From the NCBI GenBank assembly GCA_018398585.1, contig JAGTTD010000005.1, positions 12,637,355 to 12,701,354 of the forward strand: 64,000 nucleotides of DNA, read 5' to 3'. Each line of letters opens with the position of its first letter. The stretch's first letter is position 1. The notes under the pieces are model-generated. The model made no database searches, had not been told where the DNA came from, and was given only the letters and a program-made list of their open reading frames with translations. Below are positions 1-10,427 of the stretch, piece by piece. The translations under genes were made by a program, and so were the position numbers. This stretch comes from Simmondsia chinensis (taxonomy: Eukaryota > Streptophyta > Magnoliopsida > Caryophyllales > Simmondsiaceae).

Positions 1-170
1 AGTTTAAATGTCATCAAACCCATACAACTGCACATGAAGTTCTTAAGCATCTCGGGAGGCCTTCCAAACTCAAACCAAGAGAACCAAGCATCTAATTCTG
101 CTTGTAGACATTCCACATTGCAGCTCCAACAACCCAATTTCTTGATTATGGAAACAAAACACATTGAAAT

Positions 171-2354
171 TCAATAAGGATGCAGCTGTAACTCCTTCAT
201 CTTGGATCTTATCCAAAATTTGTATTGCCTACACATCCACATTCTAGACCAACTCAGATCATGCTCAACAAACTCTTGATTGTTTCCTAAATCCACATGA
301 TTAGCTGCAGAACCCATAATTTCAGCAATGCAAACCTGGTGTAACTCATAATGACAGATTTCAGCTCGATTTCTGTCCCTATGGAAGCTCATTGATATGA
401 ACAAGTTATGACACCTTCCTAAAATCATTATAGCACCAATCACATTCCATTTGAGCAACTCATTAACTGCTGTCAGTGAAAAAATTGTAATTCCCCAAAG
501 ACTTTCAGCAGCTTCTGCTTCTATTGCTGGACCCTTGATTGTGAGCTTGTACGATCTGAAATTTTTAGCCACTTCTTCCCAAACTCTTGTATAGATCACA
601 CAAATTAGGAGTTCATAAATCATTGTTGAATGCCAATTGCACAATGTCATAACTTGAACACCCAAAACATTCTAATCGACACTGTCAATGCTGCAGCACA
701 CACCTTCCAACCTGTTCTCAAGTCTTTCCTGGATCCAAAGCTCTTCCAGCCACCAAATATACCTCAAATGATCAAGATTTTCTTCCTTGTCAACCATCTC
801 AAGCATGAGTAACAAATATAGCAAGTGAAAATACCAACAGAATTCTTGAACAGCTTTAAACTTCTTCAAAATCAGAGTTGATATGTTCCAAACTTCTTTG
901 CTGATATTTATTTTGATTTTGACTGGAGTTTTCCTCAATCTTGCATTGATCTTTTCCATCCAAACATTAAGAAATTATTGAGGCTTATGCATATGATTTT
1001 TCCATTCAGATCCACCACTGCAGATCACCTCAAACACATTCACATTCTGCTTCTGACTAGGGAGCTTCAGTTGCTATTGGTACTCATTTTGTAGCCTGCA
1101 ACACGCAAAAGCCATTCCCACACAGCTTGCCATTCTGACTAGGGAGCTTCATCATGACCCACAGCCAAAACTGGCACTGAGTTGTTCATCATCTAACAGC
1201 AGCACAGCTTTTCCAACCACTTGTAATTCATCCTTTCCCGGATCAAAGGGACTTCCAACTTCAAACACACAAGTTAAAGCACCTGTTGTACTGATTTTGG
1301 TCTGAACAGAATTCAGCTCCAGCACATTACTGAAATTATACACCTCCAACAACTCAATTGCTTGTATAGGCACAATGCTTCTCCTTTGTTTAACCTTGAA
1401 ATGCACTCTTGCAACTCGATTAATTCTTTTCAGTAGAAAATCAAACCTTTTCGGCTTCATATAAACTTCAAAATCTTCTCCCGGATCAGAAGGCAAGTCG
1501 TCATAAGAGTGTACATTTGAATACTCTATTTCTCTACTCCAAGAACCTTGCAATGTATCAATTGCATCACTACCAACACAAAGTAATTGCTGATTACGAG
1601 TATCAAGATGCCTTTTGTGGTGCTTTCATTGTCCCTGCAGCAGTAACATCAAAATTTTCATTAAGTTACTTCGGGTCGGCATAGCTCTCTGCTTGATTGT
1701 TGTAAAGACTTCATAGTGATCCACTTGTAACATCAAATCATCCTTTCGAGACCATGACTCAATCATTGACTTGTCATGCTTCAATTTCTACTTAGTAATC
1801 TTCTTTTGACCCAAAAAATCCTTCAACGCTTCATTAAGATGGTTCCTCTTTGCCTTATTCTTTGCTTTCTTTAACATTCCTTTGACATGAAAATCGTATT
1901 CCCATTCCAGATGCATGCCATATTGTGCCTCAACATCCGTAAGATACTCTAACTCAAGCAAAGAGTCTTCATAAGGATCATCTTGCTCAAACTCAGGTAC
2001 TTCTAACTTGTGTTCATCAATTTCGGCATTGTCGTGGTCGAATTCATCTTCAACAACAATCGTTTCTATTACAGCTTCCTCCTGGTGCTCAATCGATGAT
2101 TCTCCTTGCTTGTTAATCGGATCCTGCAAAGTCACAAGCTTTGCTTCATTTTGCTACCAACGATCTTCTTTATTCGAATCCTTTCCCAGCAATAGTGTCA
2201 AGACTCGATCCATTTTGTTAGTTAAGTCCTGAAGACGACCAATAGTGATATAGTGAGGTCCAGTTGTAGCATTTGCACCATCTTCCGATCGAGTTCTCAC
2301 TCCATCAGTCATTTTACAATGGACAACAAAACGTCGATCTGGAATCAGCTCCAT
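171..2354 (-). pseudogene. Unrecognised long ORF of element L1 (about 728 codons, several stops)
   Basis: Five open segments (2354-2154, 2135-1788, 1553-1152, 959-672, 665-171) all lie in one minus-strand frame, separated by in-frame stops. This suggests a single ancient frame rather than chance ORFs. The N-terminus contains VRTRS and a GKDSNKEDR motif, resembling the Gag N-terminus of gypsy element E (VRTRS, DRDSNKDER). Next come an acidic stretch (VEDEFDHDNAEIDEHKLE), a basic segment ending HLNEALKDFLGQ, and a segment with LPSDPGEDFEVY and FLLKRINRVARVHFKVKQRR. Further on is SLTAVNELLKW. L2 encodes clear relatives of all of these except the N-terminal VRTRS part. I recognise no enzyme or zinc knuckle. 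It could be a derived Gag, a captured host gene or a fusion of both. Confidence 0.6.
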
Positions 2355-3368
2355 TCGCAGAATACAAGTTCGAAAATCGCAGAAGTATGAAACTTGTTTC
2401 GCTACTCTTCAACAACCAATTGCTTAATGAAGTTCTACTCCTTTGTTCGCACAACAATACGCTGCTATCGATTCCACAATTGTCACGGATTACAAACACT
2501 AATATGCAAAGTTCGCCTACAAACCCTAACTTCGAACAATTTCTAGCAAAGATGCTATCTTGAATAATTCCAACTAAGAATCTGAAATAGGTTTGATCGT
2601 TGATTGTAATGATGATTTAAACACAGAATTCACTAGAATCTTTAAGAATGAAGTTGAATTTCACACTTTCGGTGCTCACTTTGTTGTCAGATTTTCGCCT
2701 AAGCAATTCTCCACTCAATAACATATAATTCTTAAGAATCAAACGCAGATTCTGATGAATTCTCACCACTTCTATGCTTATCAACACAATTTCATCACAA
2801 TCCAGCAACAAAAGCAGATTCGGATCGAATATGAACTAGTAGTTCAGAAAGCAGTTACCTCAACTTCAATTTCTGAATTGTAGAATCTGATTAAACCTCA
2901 ATTCAGCTGGTTTCTGATCTTTTAATGATGATCAAGTGCAATATGGATCAATTAGCTCACCTTTAACTTCTTCTCCAACCGATCAGATGAATGATTGATT
3001 AAGAACAATTAAGCTCAACTTCAACAAATGCTTTGCTCAGCACTCAACTTCAGCAGCAATTGCTTGATCGAATATACTGAATTCACTATGACTTAGCTTT
3101 AATGTTGAATGTAGTCAACAAATACTGATCAATTAACCTCTGTCCAATGTAATTCCATCAATTCTAATCCCAACTGAAGCAACTCCCGGGCACTTGCAGG
3201 TCAGCACAGCAATAACCGCCGATCTACAACTTCAAAATTCAAAATTGAATTCTGATCACAAAATCCAAACTAAATCTATATCACAATTGTTTTTATTGAT
3301 TAATTGCAATGCAATCAATTAGATTTTGTATTTTTTCGGATATGAGCTTGATTCGGAAGTCAAATCAA
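2355..3368 (-). other. Untranslated leader of L1
   Basis: About 1 kb between the primer-binding site and the first ATG of the L1 reading frame. It is AT-rich and contains many short TGATCAA- and CAACTTCAA-like words, but no sustained frame. L2 has a similar leader at about 33110-33655. Confidence 0.5.
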
Positions 3369-3382
3369 GGCTCTGATACCAA
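3369..3382 (-). promoter_or_regulatory. Primer-binding site of L1
   Basis: On the minus strand this reads TTGGTATCAGAGCC, directly downstream of the LTR end. TGGTATCAGAGC is the usual plant initiator-tRNA-Met primer site and fixes the orientation and LTR boundary. Confidence 0.85.
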
Positions 3383-3383
3383 T

Positions 3384-3961
3384 TGTTAAGGTTTCAATGA
3401 TTACTCTAGAACCTCAACCTTGGTTGGGATAGAGAGAGTATGAGATTAGAAGAGAATATAGAGTTCAGATGAGATAAGAAGGAAAAAGAGATGAGAAGTG
3501 GAGAGAGATATCAAAAGATATAAAATTCATTCAACAAAGTTGGTTTTTTTTTTTTTTTTTTTTTTAATACAAGCTAGAGCCATCTATTTATACGACTTCC
3601 TCCTAGGATGGCTTAGACTAAAAATATCTAGAGATACATTGCATTTGGACCAAGGAGCTAACCGAATTGACCACCAACTAGCTAATTAGCCGCCAACCCT
3701 GACCGGACATTGACCTCCTAAGCAAGACCACGCTGAAGCTCACTTATTACATGACTTAACAAGAGACTTATGCAACTACTTACATCAAGACTCAATCTAG
3801 ATACAATATCAACAAACTAATACATCTTTCCTATACCAAATGATCACCATATGGCTGCAAGACAGCCACCAATGCAGGACACACATGCTAACAGCAGCAG
3901 CATAGCAGCAGGACAGCATAACAGCCACCACGAATTCGCCTCGGATTCTTGGATCATAACA
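3384..3961 (-). repeat. 5' LTR of L1 (578 bp)
   Basis: The plus strand begins TGTTAAGG and ends GATCATAACA, giving TG...CA termini. A TATAAATAG box on the minus strand (3585-3593) fits the U3/R junction. The part next to the primer site is a purine-rich plus strand (CT-rich in sense) with GAGATGAGA words, shared with several other LTRs in the window. A long T-run (about 3544-3566) lies inside. The right boundary is supported because element A's coding sequence resumes immediately. Confidence 0.8.
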
Positions 3962-5520
3962 CAAGCATCGGTCTCAAGTGTAAAAGGTTTAGTAAAATCG
4001 GGAAGGGCTAAGACCGGCACCGACACCATGGCGTGCTTGAGGGTGTCGAACGCAAGTTGGGCACTCTCATTCCAATAGAATTAACCTTTGGAAAGAAGGC
4101 AATTTAAGGGTTTACTAATTGATCCATATCCCTTAATAAATTTGCGGTAATAACCCGTTAAACCCAAGAAACCCCTAAGGCTCTTAAGGCTCTTCAGTTG
4201 TGGCCAAGCCTACATGGCTTCAATTTTACTAGGGTCCATAGCTACACCATGTAGACTAATGATGTGCCCTAGGTACTCTACATGGTCTATACCAAAAGCA
4301 CACTTACTTCTCTTGGCATACAATTGATGAGTGCGTAGGGTCTCAAGGACCTCACCTAAATGCCCAATGTGTGTTTTCATGCTAGGACTATATATTAAGA
4401 TATCATCAAAGAAGACTAAAACAAATTTACGATGGAAAGAAGAGAAAACCTCATTCATTAAGGCTTGGAAGGTGGCCAGGGCATTGGTGAGTCCAAAAGG
4501 CATCACCTTGAACTCGTAATGACCTTGATGCGTTCGAAAGGCCGTTTTGTGGCTATCCTCATCTCGGACACGGATTTGAAGGTATCCGGCTCTTAAGTCT
4601 ATCTTAGAAAATACACGTGCTCCATGCAACTCATCAAGTAAATCATCAATAACCGGGATGGGGAATTTATCTTTTATTGTTATACTGTTAAGTTGTCTAT
4701 AATCAACACAAAAGCTGTAAGTGCCATCTTTCTTATGCACTAGCAATACGGGTGAAGCAAATGGGCTTCAGCTATGCTGAATGATGGAAGAGGAAAGCAT
4801 TTCCTTAACCTTTTTTTCAATTTCATTCTTTTGACTATGGGGGTAGCGATAGGGCCTTATCGAGATGGGTTTAGCGTCGGGTTGGGTGGGAATACCGTGG
4901 TCATGTGCTCGGTTAGGTGGTAGAGTCTTAGGAACATCAAATACATCTTCATATTGTTTAAGTACGGGCTCAAGGTCAGGATGGACATAAGTTGCTTTTT
5001 CTTCACTTCCAATAGCCAAAAATCAGTGACCTACCATGCTATGAACTTTCTTTTTAAGAAACCATGTTAGGCCTTTTTCGGACATAGCATGTAAGGTGGC
5101 ATTATCGGATGTGCCTTGTAAATGAATCGGTTTTCCGTCCTTAAAACATGAGAATTTAAGGTTAGTAAAATCAAAAGTAACCGAGCCATACCTTTGTAGT
5201 GAATCCACACCTAAAACGATGTCACTTCCTCTCAAATCAAGTACTCATAAGTCATCGGAGAAGACATTACCTTGTACTTTCCACTTCAAGGTTGAGCATT
5301 TTTGGTAGCTCACCAAGTTTTCACCATTTGCAACTGTCACCGTCATTACTACAGTTGGCACAGTATCGAGCTTGAGCTCTTGAACAACGTTTGTGTCCAA
5401 GAAACTGTTGGTACTTCCACTATCTACCAGGATCATGATAGGCCTTTTCTTGATGAATCCCTTCAACCTTAATGTGTTGTGGCTGATTCGTCCCGATAGA
5501 GCATTCAAGGAAATTTCCAT
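3962..5520 (-). pseudogene. Gypsy A pol: protease, reverse transcriptase, start of RNase H
   Basis: Protease shows ILVDSGSTNSFLD (DSG catalytic triplet, about 5440-5400). Reverse transcriptase follows with [37 protein letters not shown] and the polymerase signature [10 protein letters not shown] (about 4430-4380). The thumb/connection ([20 protein letters not shown]) leads into the RNase H start ([11 protein letters not shown]), cut by L1 at 3961. Open segments 5520-5245, 5235-5023, 5019-4768, 4746-4210 and 4029 onward share one frame, so damage is mainly point nonsense mutations. It would have copied element RNA into DNA in cytoplasmic particles, but cannot now make a full product. Confidence 0.88.
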
Positions 5521-5572
5521 GACAGCATCACCCTATCCTTCTTGGGGAAGTTCTTCCTCTATATCCTAGAGA

Positions 5573-6718
5573 TCATCGCCCACTTCCTCTTGACCTTCCA
5601 TACATTGGAGTTTTTTTTTTTTTTTTTTTTGCATACATGTCCTGGAAAATAACGCTCATGACAGCGGTAGCACTATCCCGGGTCTCGCCTAGGCACGTTG
5701 GGTGCTGCCGAGGTGCTAGGCGCTGGCTTTGGAGGCACGGACAGAGGCGCGCCCGTAGGGCCCTAGGTGCTAGCCTGGAGTGGTGCGGCTGGGCGCGACT
5801 GGAAGGATGAACCAGCCCTACTCCCATACGGTTGTAGCTTGTACGTGGGTCTAGGAACCGTGGCTCCCCTAATCTCAGCTGTAGTAATTTCTTGGAGCTT
5901 TGCTTGCTCAATTGCGGAATTCATATTGGATGGACGGGTCGCTTTGACAGCAGCCCGGATTGCGGGCTTTAAACCCCAATAAAACTCGAGACAAAATAGG
6001 ATTCGCTTAGGGAGGGATGATAAATCATCATCCAACTTCGTAATTCCTCAAATCGGACCTCATATTCCTCCACGGAGCCGTTTTGAGCCTTTTTATTAAA
6101 TTGTTCAACCACATCTTGTCAAGACTTATCCCCAAATCGTTTACATAACTTGTCGATAAAAAATTACCATGTCATAACCGGGTGTCTTAGCTCCAGAGCA
6201 TGGAACCAAGTGTCCCCATATTCATGTAAGTGTGAAAAGGCAATGTTAACCCACTCATCGACTAGAGTTTGGTACCAACGGAAACATTTTAAACATTTAC
6301 GTATCCAAACTCTAGGATTCTTACCATTAAAGGATGGAAGATCAAGTTTTGAATTATGATGGGTGGACCACGAATGTGTGCTATAGTCAGGCGCATGGGA
6401 ACGAGGTGGTGGGGTTGGTGGTGGTAGAATTCCCGAACCCCCTATGTGCATGTAGTTACCCGATCCAACTTGATCACCATGCGTTGCAACTTCGGGTGCT
6501 GCTACCGGAACGCTTTCGGGCTGCTTCTCTTGGTTCATCAATATTCGGTTCACGGTCTCGGCCAAGGATGCCATTGAAGCTTCAAACCCACATTGGCTAT
6601 GTCCAATGCCTGTGACTTTAGTGGTCAAGTTGTCTACTGATGCCTTCAAACCATCACTCACCATGTTTTGGTCTCGAACCAATGTGTCAAGCTTATCCAA
6701 TCTCCTTTCAATTGTCAA
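5573..6718 (-). pseudogene. Gypsy A gag with zinc knuckle
   Basis: The N-terminal half (6718-6164) has a predicted coiled coil (RRLDKLDTLV onward), a proline-rich linker and the start of the Retrotrans_gag domain (LDLPSFNGKNPRVWIRKC). The rest continues in another frame (GGLKPAIRAAVKATRP; 6035-5763), so at least one frameshift is present. A zinc knuckle is visible at 5672-5631 as CYRCHERYFPGHVC, the same cysteine/histidine spacing as in element E, followed by a run of lysine codons from a 20-base T tract (5611-5630). The local GC-rich stretch (about 5690-5780) is an alanine/proline-rich linker. Confidence 0.75.
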
Positions 6719-6810
6719 AATCCGTTCTTGTGAATCCGAAGTCTCCTCAGATAGATATATGTTGCTGGAAGCTCGATTGTTTCTTGTAATCGCCAGTTTA
6801 GTTATCGTTA

Positions 6811-6825
6811 CGTGCTCTGATACCA
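6811..6825 (-). promoter_or_regulatory. Primer-binding site of gypsy A
   Basis: Minus strand reads TGGTATCAGAGCACG, a tRNA-Met type primer site three bases from the LTR end at 6829. Confidence 0.85.
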
Positions 6826-6828
6826 GTT

Positions 6829-7448
6829 TGTCACAATCCTCAAGGTTGTGACGGCCGAAGTATAGGACTTAGGCCCGTTTAATGACAAGAGGCTAAGAAA
6901 GAGAAGAGAAATAGAGTTTAGATGAGAGAAAGAGTTAAGAGTAAGATGAGAGAAATAGAGCAAGATGAGAGTTGAGAGAATTAGATGAGTAAAATGAGAG
7001 AGATATTTCATTAATTGTTGATTGAATACAAAATGAATTACAATAATCCTATTTATAGAATTACAAGAATTATTAAGAAATAATATCTAAAAATATAAAA
7101 TACATCAAGTAAATCTAGAATAATATCTTAGTTAATATTCATAACGGCTAGTGAGGATCGGCTCTAACGGCTAGTGAGGTGAGTCCCTGGGCATGGCTAA
7201 GCTACAGCACGGCACTGGGTGGGATGCTGGGGACGCGGCACTGACACGGGACTGGAACGTGAACTGGACATGCCTTGACATGGCCTGGGACGCGAACTGG
7301 CAGCGACAGGCACGGCACCTTGATAACCTTGGCAGCGAACTGGGACATGACCTAAGCAGCGAGCTAGGCAGCGACTAGGCACAAACCAAGGACACCTGCT
7401 GATATCTAGACAATGTCATTGAAACCCGTTAGTGTCATGACCATGACA
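6829..7448 (-). repeat. 5' LTR of gypsy A (about 620 bp)
   Basis: The plus strand runs from TGTCACAATCC to CCATGACA, so the ends form a TGTCA/TGACA inverted pair. Copia B codons resume right after 7448, supporting the outer edge. A TATAAATAG box on the minus strand lies at 7049-7057. Next to the primer site is the GAGATGAGA-rich tract shared with other LTRs. The outer part (7190-7380) is GC-rich with CTGGGACG/GGCAGCGA-like words, unlike its surroundings. Confidence 0.7.
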
Positions 7449-7849
7449 TCATGCCCTTAGCAGCTCACTTCAGACTTTCCGCATTAGATTCGCCTCAGAC
7501 TAAGGAGGATGTCAGGTACTTGTCTCAGATTCCCTATTCTAGTGCAGTGGGCAGTATTATGCATGCAATGGTTTGCACGTGTCCAGATATTGCTTTTGCA
7601 TGGCACAGTTAGTGTCTATTATGATAGTCAATCCGCCATTCACCTAGCGAAGGATCAGATGTCACATCATGACTGAACAAAGCATATAGATGTGAAGCAT
7701 CATTTTATCAGAGATATGATTGATGAGCAGAAGGTGGAGTTGAAAAATATTGGGACTGAGGACAATTCAGCTGACATGTTCACTAAGGTTTTACCTGGGA
7801 GCAAATTCAAGCATTGCTCGAATTTGGTGTGTCTTTCCGTTTGATGTGT
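7449..7849 (+). pseudogene. Copia B pol fragment: RT end and RNase H end
   Basis: Begins in frame with MPLAAHFRLSALDSPQTKED, then YSSAVGSIMHAMVCTCPDIA, the conserved copia region after the polymerase domain. After about 7600 the text jumps to the RNase H C-terminus (YYDSQSAIHLAKDQ, HIDVKHHFIRDMI, ELKNIGTEDNSADMFTK), so a block of RNase H has been deleted. At least one in-frame stop is present. Confidence 0.82.
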
Positions 7850-7931
7850 GTTAGCCCCAGTTGAGGGGGCGTTTGTGGAGAAGATAGAGTTGCTTTATTG
7901 TTGATGTTTATCTTGAGACAAGTTGGAGATT

Positions 7932-8420
7932 TGTTAGAAAATGTCTCAAAATATACTTGGTATCTTAGCAGGGATGCCGTGAGGAGGCCGATCGATCAGG
8001 GTGAAGCTCGATTGATTGGGAAAGTTACGTAAAAGAATGACGGCAGTAGTGAGCGAGCCAATCGATCGGTGAGATACCGATCGATCGGGACCCCCAGAAC
8101 GATCGGGAAGCTCGTTTTCACGGGGCCTATAAATATGGACGTACAGTTTACATCATTGTAATCCAATTCATACTTAAGGCTTTAGCGGCACCGCCAAAGA
8201 AATTGAGAGAGAAAGAAAAGGAGTGATTGTAATTCTTCTTTTCGATTCAATAATTAAAGCTCCAATCTTCGCCCGTGGTTTTCTCCCCTTTCGATTGTAA
8301 AGGGGTTTTTACTTAAATCATTGTGTCATTTTTTTTTTGTCTCTTTTAGTCCATTTATTTCGTGTATTGTCGTGGTATTTGATTCGATTGCATGCTAGGA
8401 GAATTGTTTATTTCCGCACA
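7932..8420 (+). repeat. 3' LTR of copia B
   Basis: Starts TGTTAGAAAATGTCTC, a common copia LTR start, shortly after the pol stop and purine tract. A TATAAATAT box lies at 8128-8136. Several CGATCGATCGG-like palindromic words occur at 7985-8105. The right end is placed at ATTTCCGCACA but is uncertain because no 5' LTR is visible for comparison. Confidence 0.55.
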
Positions 8421-8609
8421 GTAAGTGGTGTGAACTTTGTATGTGAAGACATTTTCGGTTAGTCAAATGATGACTTCATTGTGTACATTTGTAGGATAGA
8501 TGGATTATGTAAAAGAGTTGAATAAGTTCACTAAGGTATTGGAATTTGAAGGGTGAGTTATGGGACATGATAAATGGATCACAAAAGGGAGTTGAATATT
8601 ATGACATAG

Positions 8610-8890
8610 TGTTTAGTATCAAGATGAATCTTGATCTTGACCTAAGTGAGAGAGAGATAAGATGAGAGAAAGAAGGGAAGGAGATGAGGAAATGGAGAGA
8701 GAGAGTTAGATGAGAGAGAGAAAATATCTTGTAAAAGATGGTTGTATATGTTCATTGAATGCTTAAAGAAGTACAATCTTAGATCTTTTATAGAAGATCG
8801 TACACATTACTTCTCACTACAAGCTCCAACCGACATCAGCATCTTTTCCCGCCAAAACACAAAATTCAATTACAATCCCGGGACATGACA
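8610..8890 (-). repeat. Solo LTR with perfect 5-bp target duplication
   Basis: The sequence starts TGTTTAGTATC, ends GGGACATGACA and is flanked by CATAG on both sides (8605-8609 and 8891-8895). It carries the GAGATGAGA-rich tract near its left side, so by analogy with L1 and A it points to the minus strand. No internal retroelement sequence is present, as expected after LTR-LTR recombination. Confidence 0.85.
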
Positions 8891-9423
8891 CATAGTAATG
8901 GAATAGTTCTAAGTTTCTCCTTGATGTGCTCGACATTTGACCATAATGTCTATTGCATATGAATTCCTGAATTTGAATGGTGAGTAATGGAACATGATAA
9001 ATGTATATGTATGTTTGGCGTTTTTAGGCCAATATGTTATATTTTATAAATTAACATGACACATTAAGATGACTTATGGTTTGTGGGTGATATGCTATAG
9101 CTCATGCTCGAAACATAGCTAATTCTCATCATCTACTAAGATTTGATTATGAATTTTGTTATAGTTATAAATTGTTTAGTTGATTTAAAGTGTTCGTCCT
9201 AGAATGTTAAAGGAATGTCTTGTGTTGATCGATTTGTAATGTCATCCAAGATGATGTTATTAGGTTGCACAAAAGTTGGCTTTTAAGTACCATAGAATGA
9301 ACAGAGTTATTTACTCCAATTGTCCTTATGTTTCCAAATTTGTTCAGGTGGTTTTATATTGAGTTGGCTTATGGCATGATGTTGTAAATAAGGTTATAAT
9401 TTTCACTTAATTTTTTTGATGTA

Positions 9424-9811
9424 AAAAGAATTCGAGCAGCATCAATCTAAGATTGAGTTTAAGGGAGGAGAAAATAGCCAAATTAGATATGCATTTGATG
9501 AAGTCATGGGTGATGAAAATCTAGGTCGTATGCGTCTATTTGGAAGGGGTGTTACCCAAAAAGATCTTAAAGGGAAGATTGAAATGGGTGGAGTGGAAGT
9601 TTTTAAAGAGGTTATGGAGTCCCTGAAGGCTTACACGAAATCTAAAGTGACGAAAGATGTTACGTAGGAACTGGTCACGAGACTTGCCTTAGTAATAGTA
9701 AGTTCAAGCAATCTTGATCCTTATATACTTAAAACCTTGGTAGGAGGATCACTTGAACATGGTCATAGTGCTACTCGAAATGTTACTTCTTCATCAGGTG
9801 TTGCAGATGAA
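9424..9811 (+). pseudogene. Transposase_24-like exon of CACTA C
   Basis: Encodes FDEVMGDENLGRMRLFGRGV followed by QKDLKGK, matching the MPDEHPGRLRLYGRAV block of CACTA-2 (about 40222). This is the conserved C-terminal region of plant Ptta/En/Spm Transposase_24 proteins, the accessory product of CACTA elements. An in-frame TAG interrupts it (KDVT, stop, ELVTRLAL). A GT donor follows GCAGATGAA at 9811. Downstream 9960-10080 may hold the last coding fragment (VEDLNNIDGHTINKGT). Confidence 0.7.
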
Positions 9812-10161
9812 GTATGTTAGTGCATTTCTTTTATTTTTAACTCAAGAACAATCATATTTCTCAATTTCTTAACGTAACTCTCAAAAATTATTTGTTCCTA
9901 CATATCTCTAGTTGTGCAATGCCCTAGTACTACAACTTATGTTCATCTTATATATGTTTTGTTGTCAAGGTGTTGAGGATCTAAATAATATTGATGGACA
10001 CACAATTAATAAAGGAACCTAGTGTGGAGTTTGTGGTTATGAACAATGTACTTGATTTGGTTGGATGTAATGTGCACTTTTGATATTGACTTGGTGTTAG
10101 ATATTTTAATAATATATATATATATATATTTCAATATGCTTTTGATGATATAATTTGTTTT

Positions 10162-10300
10162 TGAAAGAATGAGGAGCGTGCATAGAGTAGTGGCGCTCTC
10201 GTATATTTATAGAATTATAATGGCCCTTACATGATATAAAAGGAAGGCCCATTGGTCGTAGTTGCATACAGTAGTAACACCTATACAATATAATCTAATA
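10162..10300 (-). repeat. 3' LTR of copia D (139 bp)
   Basis: Plus strand begins TGAAAGAATGAGGAGCGTGC and ends TATAATCTAATA. It aligns end to end with the right LTR at the same length; the outer TG (minus) has become TA. Confidence 0.85.
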
Positions 10301-10427
10301 TCCCCTTTCAACCCGAAGCAGGAGGTAACTGAATGCGAAGGTTGGATTTAAAAAGCAGAAAAAGGTGGCGTCGAAGATTCTTTGTGAAGATATCGGCAAT
10401 TTGTTGTGATGAAAGAATATGCAGGAC

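Larger units (their letters stand above)
1..3961 (-). mobile_element. L1: non-autonomous LTR retrotransposon, 3' end beyond window
   Basis: The element reads on the minus strand. Its 5' LTR (3384-3961) starts TGTTATGATCC and ends CCTTAACA on that strand. A tRNA-Met type primer site follows, then about 1 kb of leader, then a long broken reading frame down to the window edge. No protease, reverse transcriptase, RNase H or integrase motif is visible, so I infer it moved using enzymes from another element. It is inserted in the RNase H region of gypsy element A: the A coding sequence resumes at 3962. The 3' LTR lies left of the window. The duplicated target would be CAAGC (3962-3966) if duplication was 5 bp, but the other copy is not visible. 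A related copy, L2, lies at 30827-34259. Confidence 0.75.
3962..7448 (-). mobile_element. Gypsy element A, 5' portion (chromovirus-like)
   Basis: Minus-strand order is LTR (7448-6829), primer site, gag, protease, reverse transcriptase and the start of RNase H, where L1 interrupts it. Any integrase and 3' LTR would lie left of the window. The right LTR edge abuts copia B coding sequence, showing that A inserted into B's pol gene. All coding parts carry stops or frameshifts. Confidence 0.8.
7449..8420 (+). mobile_element. Copia remnant B (pol 3' end plus 3' LTR)
   Basis: Only the end of a Ty1/copia element remains in the window: a pol fragment, an untranslated tail with a GTTGAGGGGGCG purine tract (7859-7870), and an LTR. 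The 5' part lies left of element A, which split it. Confidence 0.75.
8421..10161 (+). mobile_element. CACTA remnant C (3' part of a second-gene region)
   Basis: Contains one clear Transposase_24-type exon and flanking intron-like AT-rich sequence, interrupted by a solo LTR at 8610-8890 and cut on the right by copia D at 10162. Gene layout resembles the second gene of CACTA-1 and CACTA-2. No terminal repeat was identified, so the limits are set by neighbouring insertions. Confidence 0.5.

Noticed and set aside
5641..5790. GC-rich island resembling a SINE or CpG promoter
   Set aside because: In the minus-strand gag frame it encodes the linker before the zinc knuckle, so it is coding sequence of gypsy A.
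7193..7382. Overlapping ORFs on both strands in a GC-rich patch
   Set aside because: They lie inside the LTR of gypsy A, have no motif and arise from repeated CTGGGACG/GGCAGCGA words.
7985..8105. CGATCGATCGG clusters as a protein-binding array
   Set aside because: They occur within the LTR of copia B, are few and irregular, and have no known counterpart that I can name.
10111..10130. AT dinucleotide run as a possible regulatory or origin element
   Set aside because: Simple microsatellite next to the copia D insertion; no other signal.
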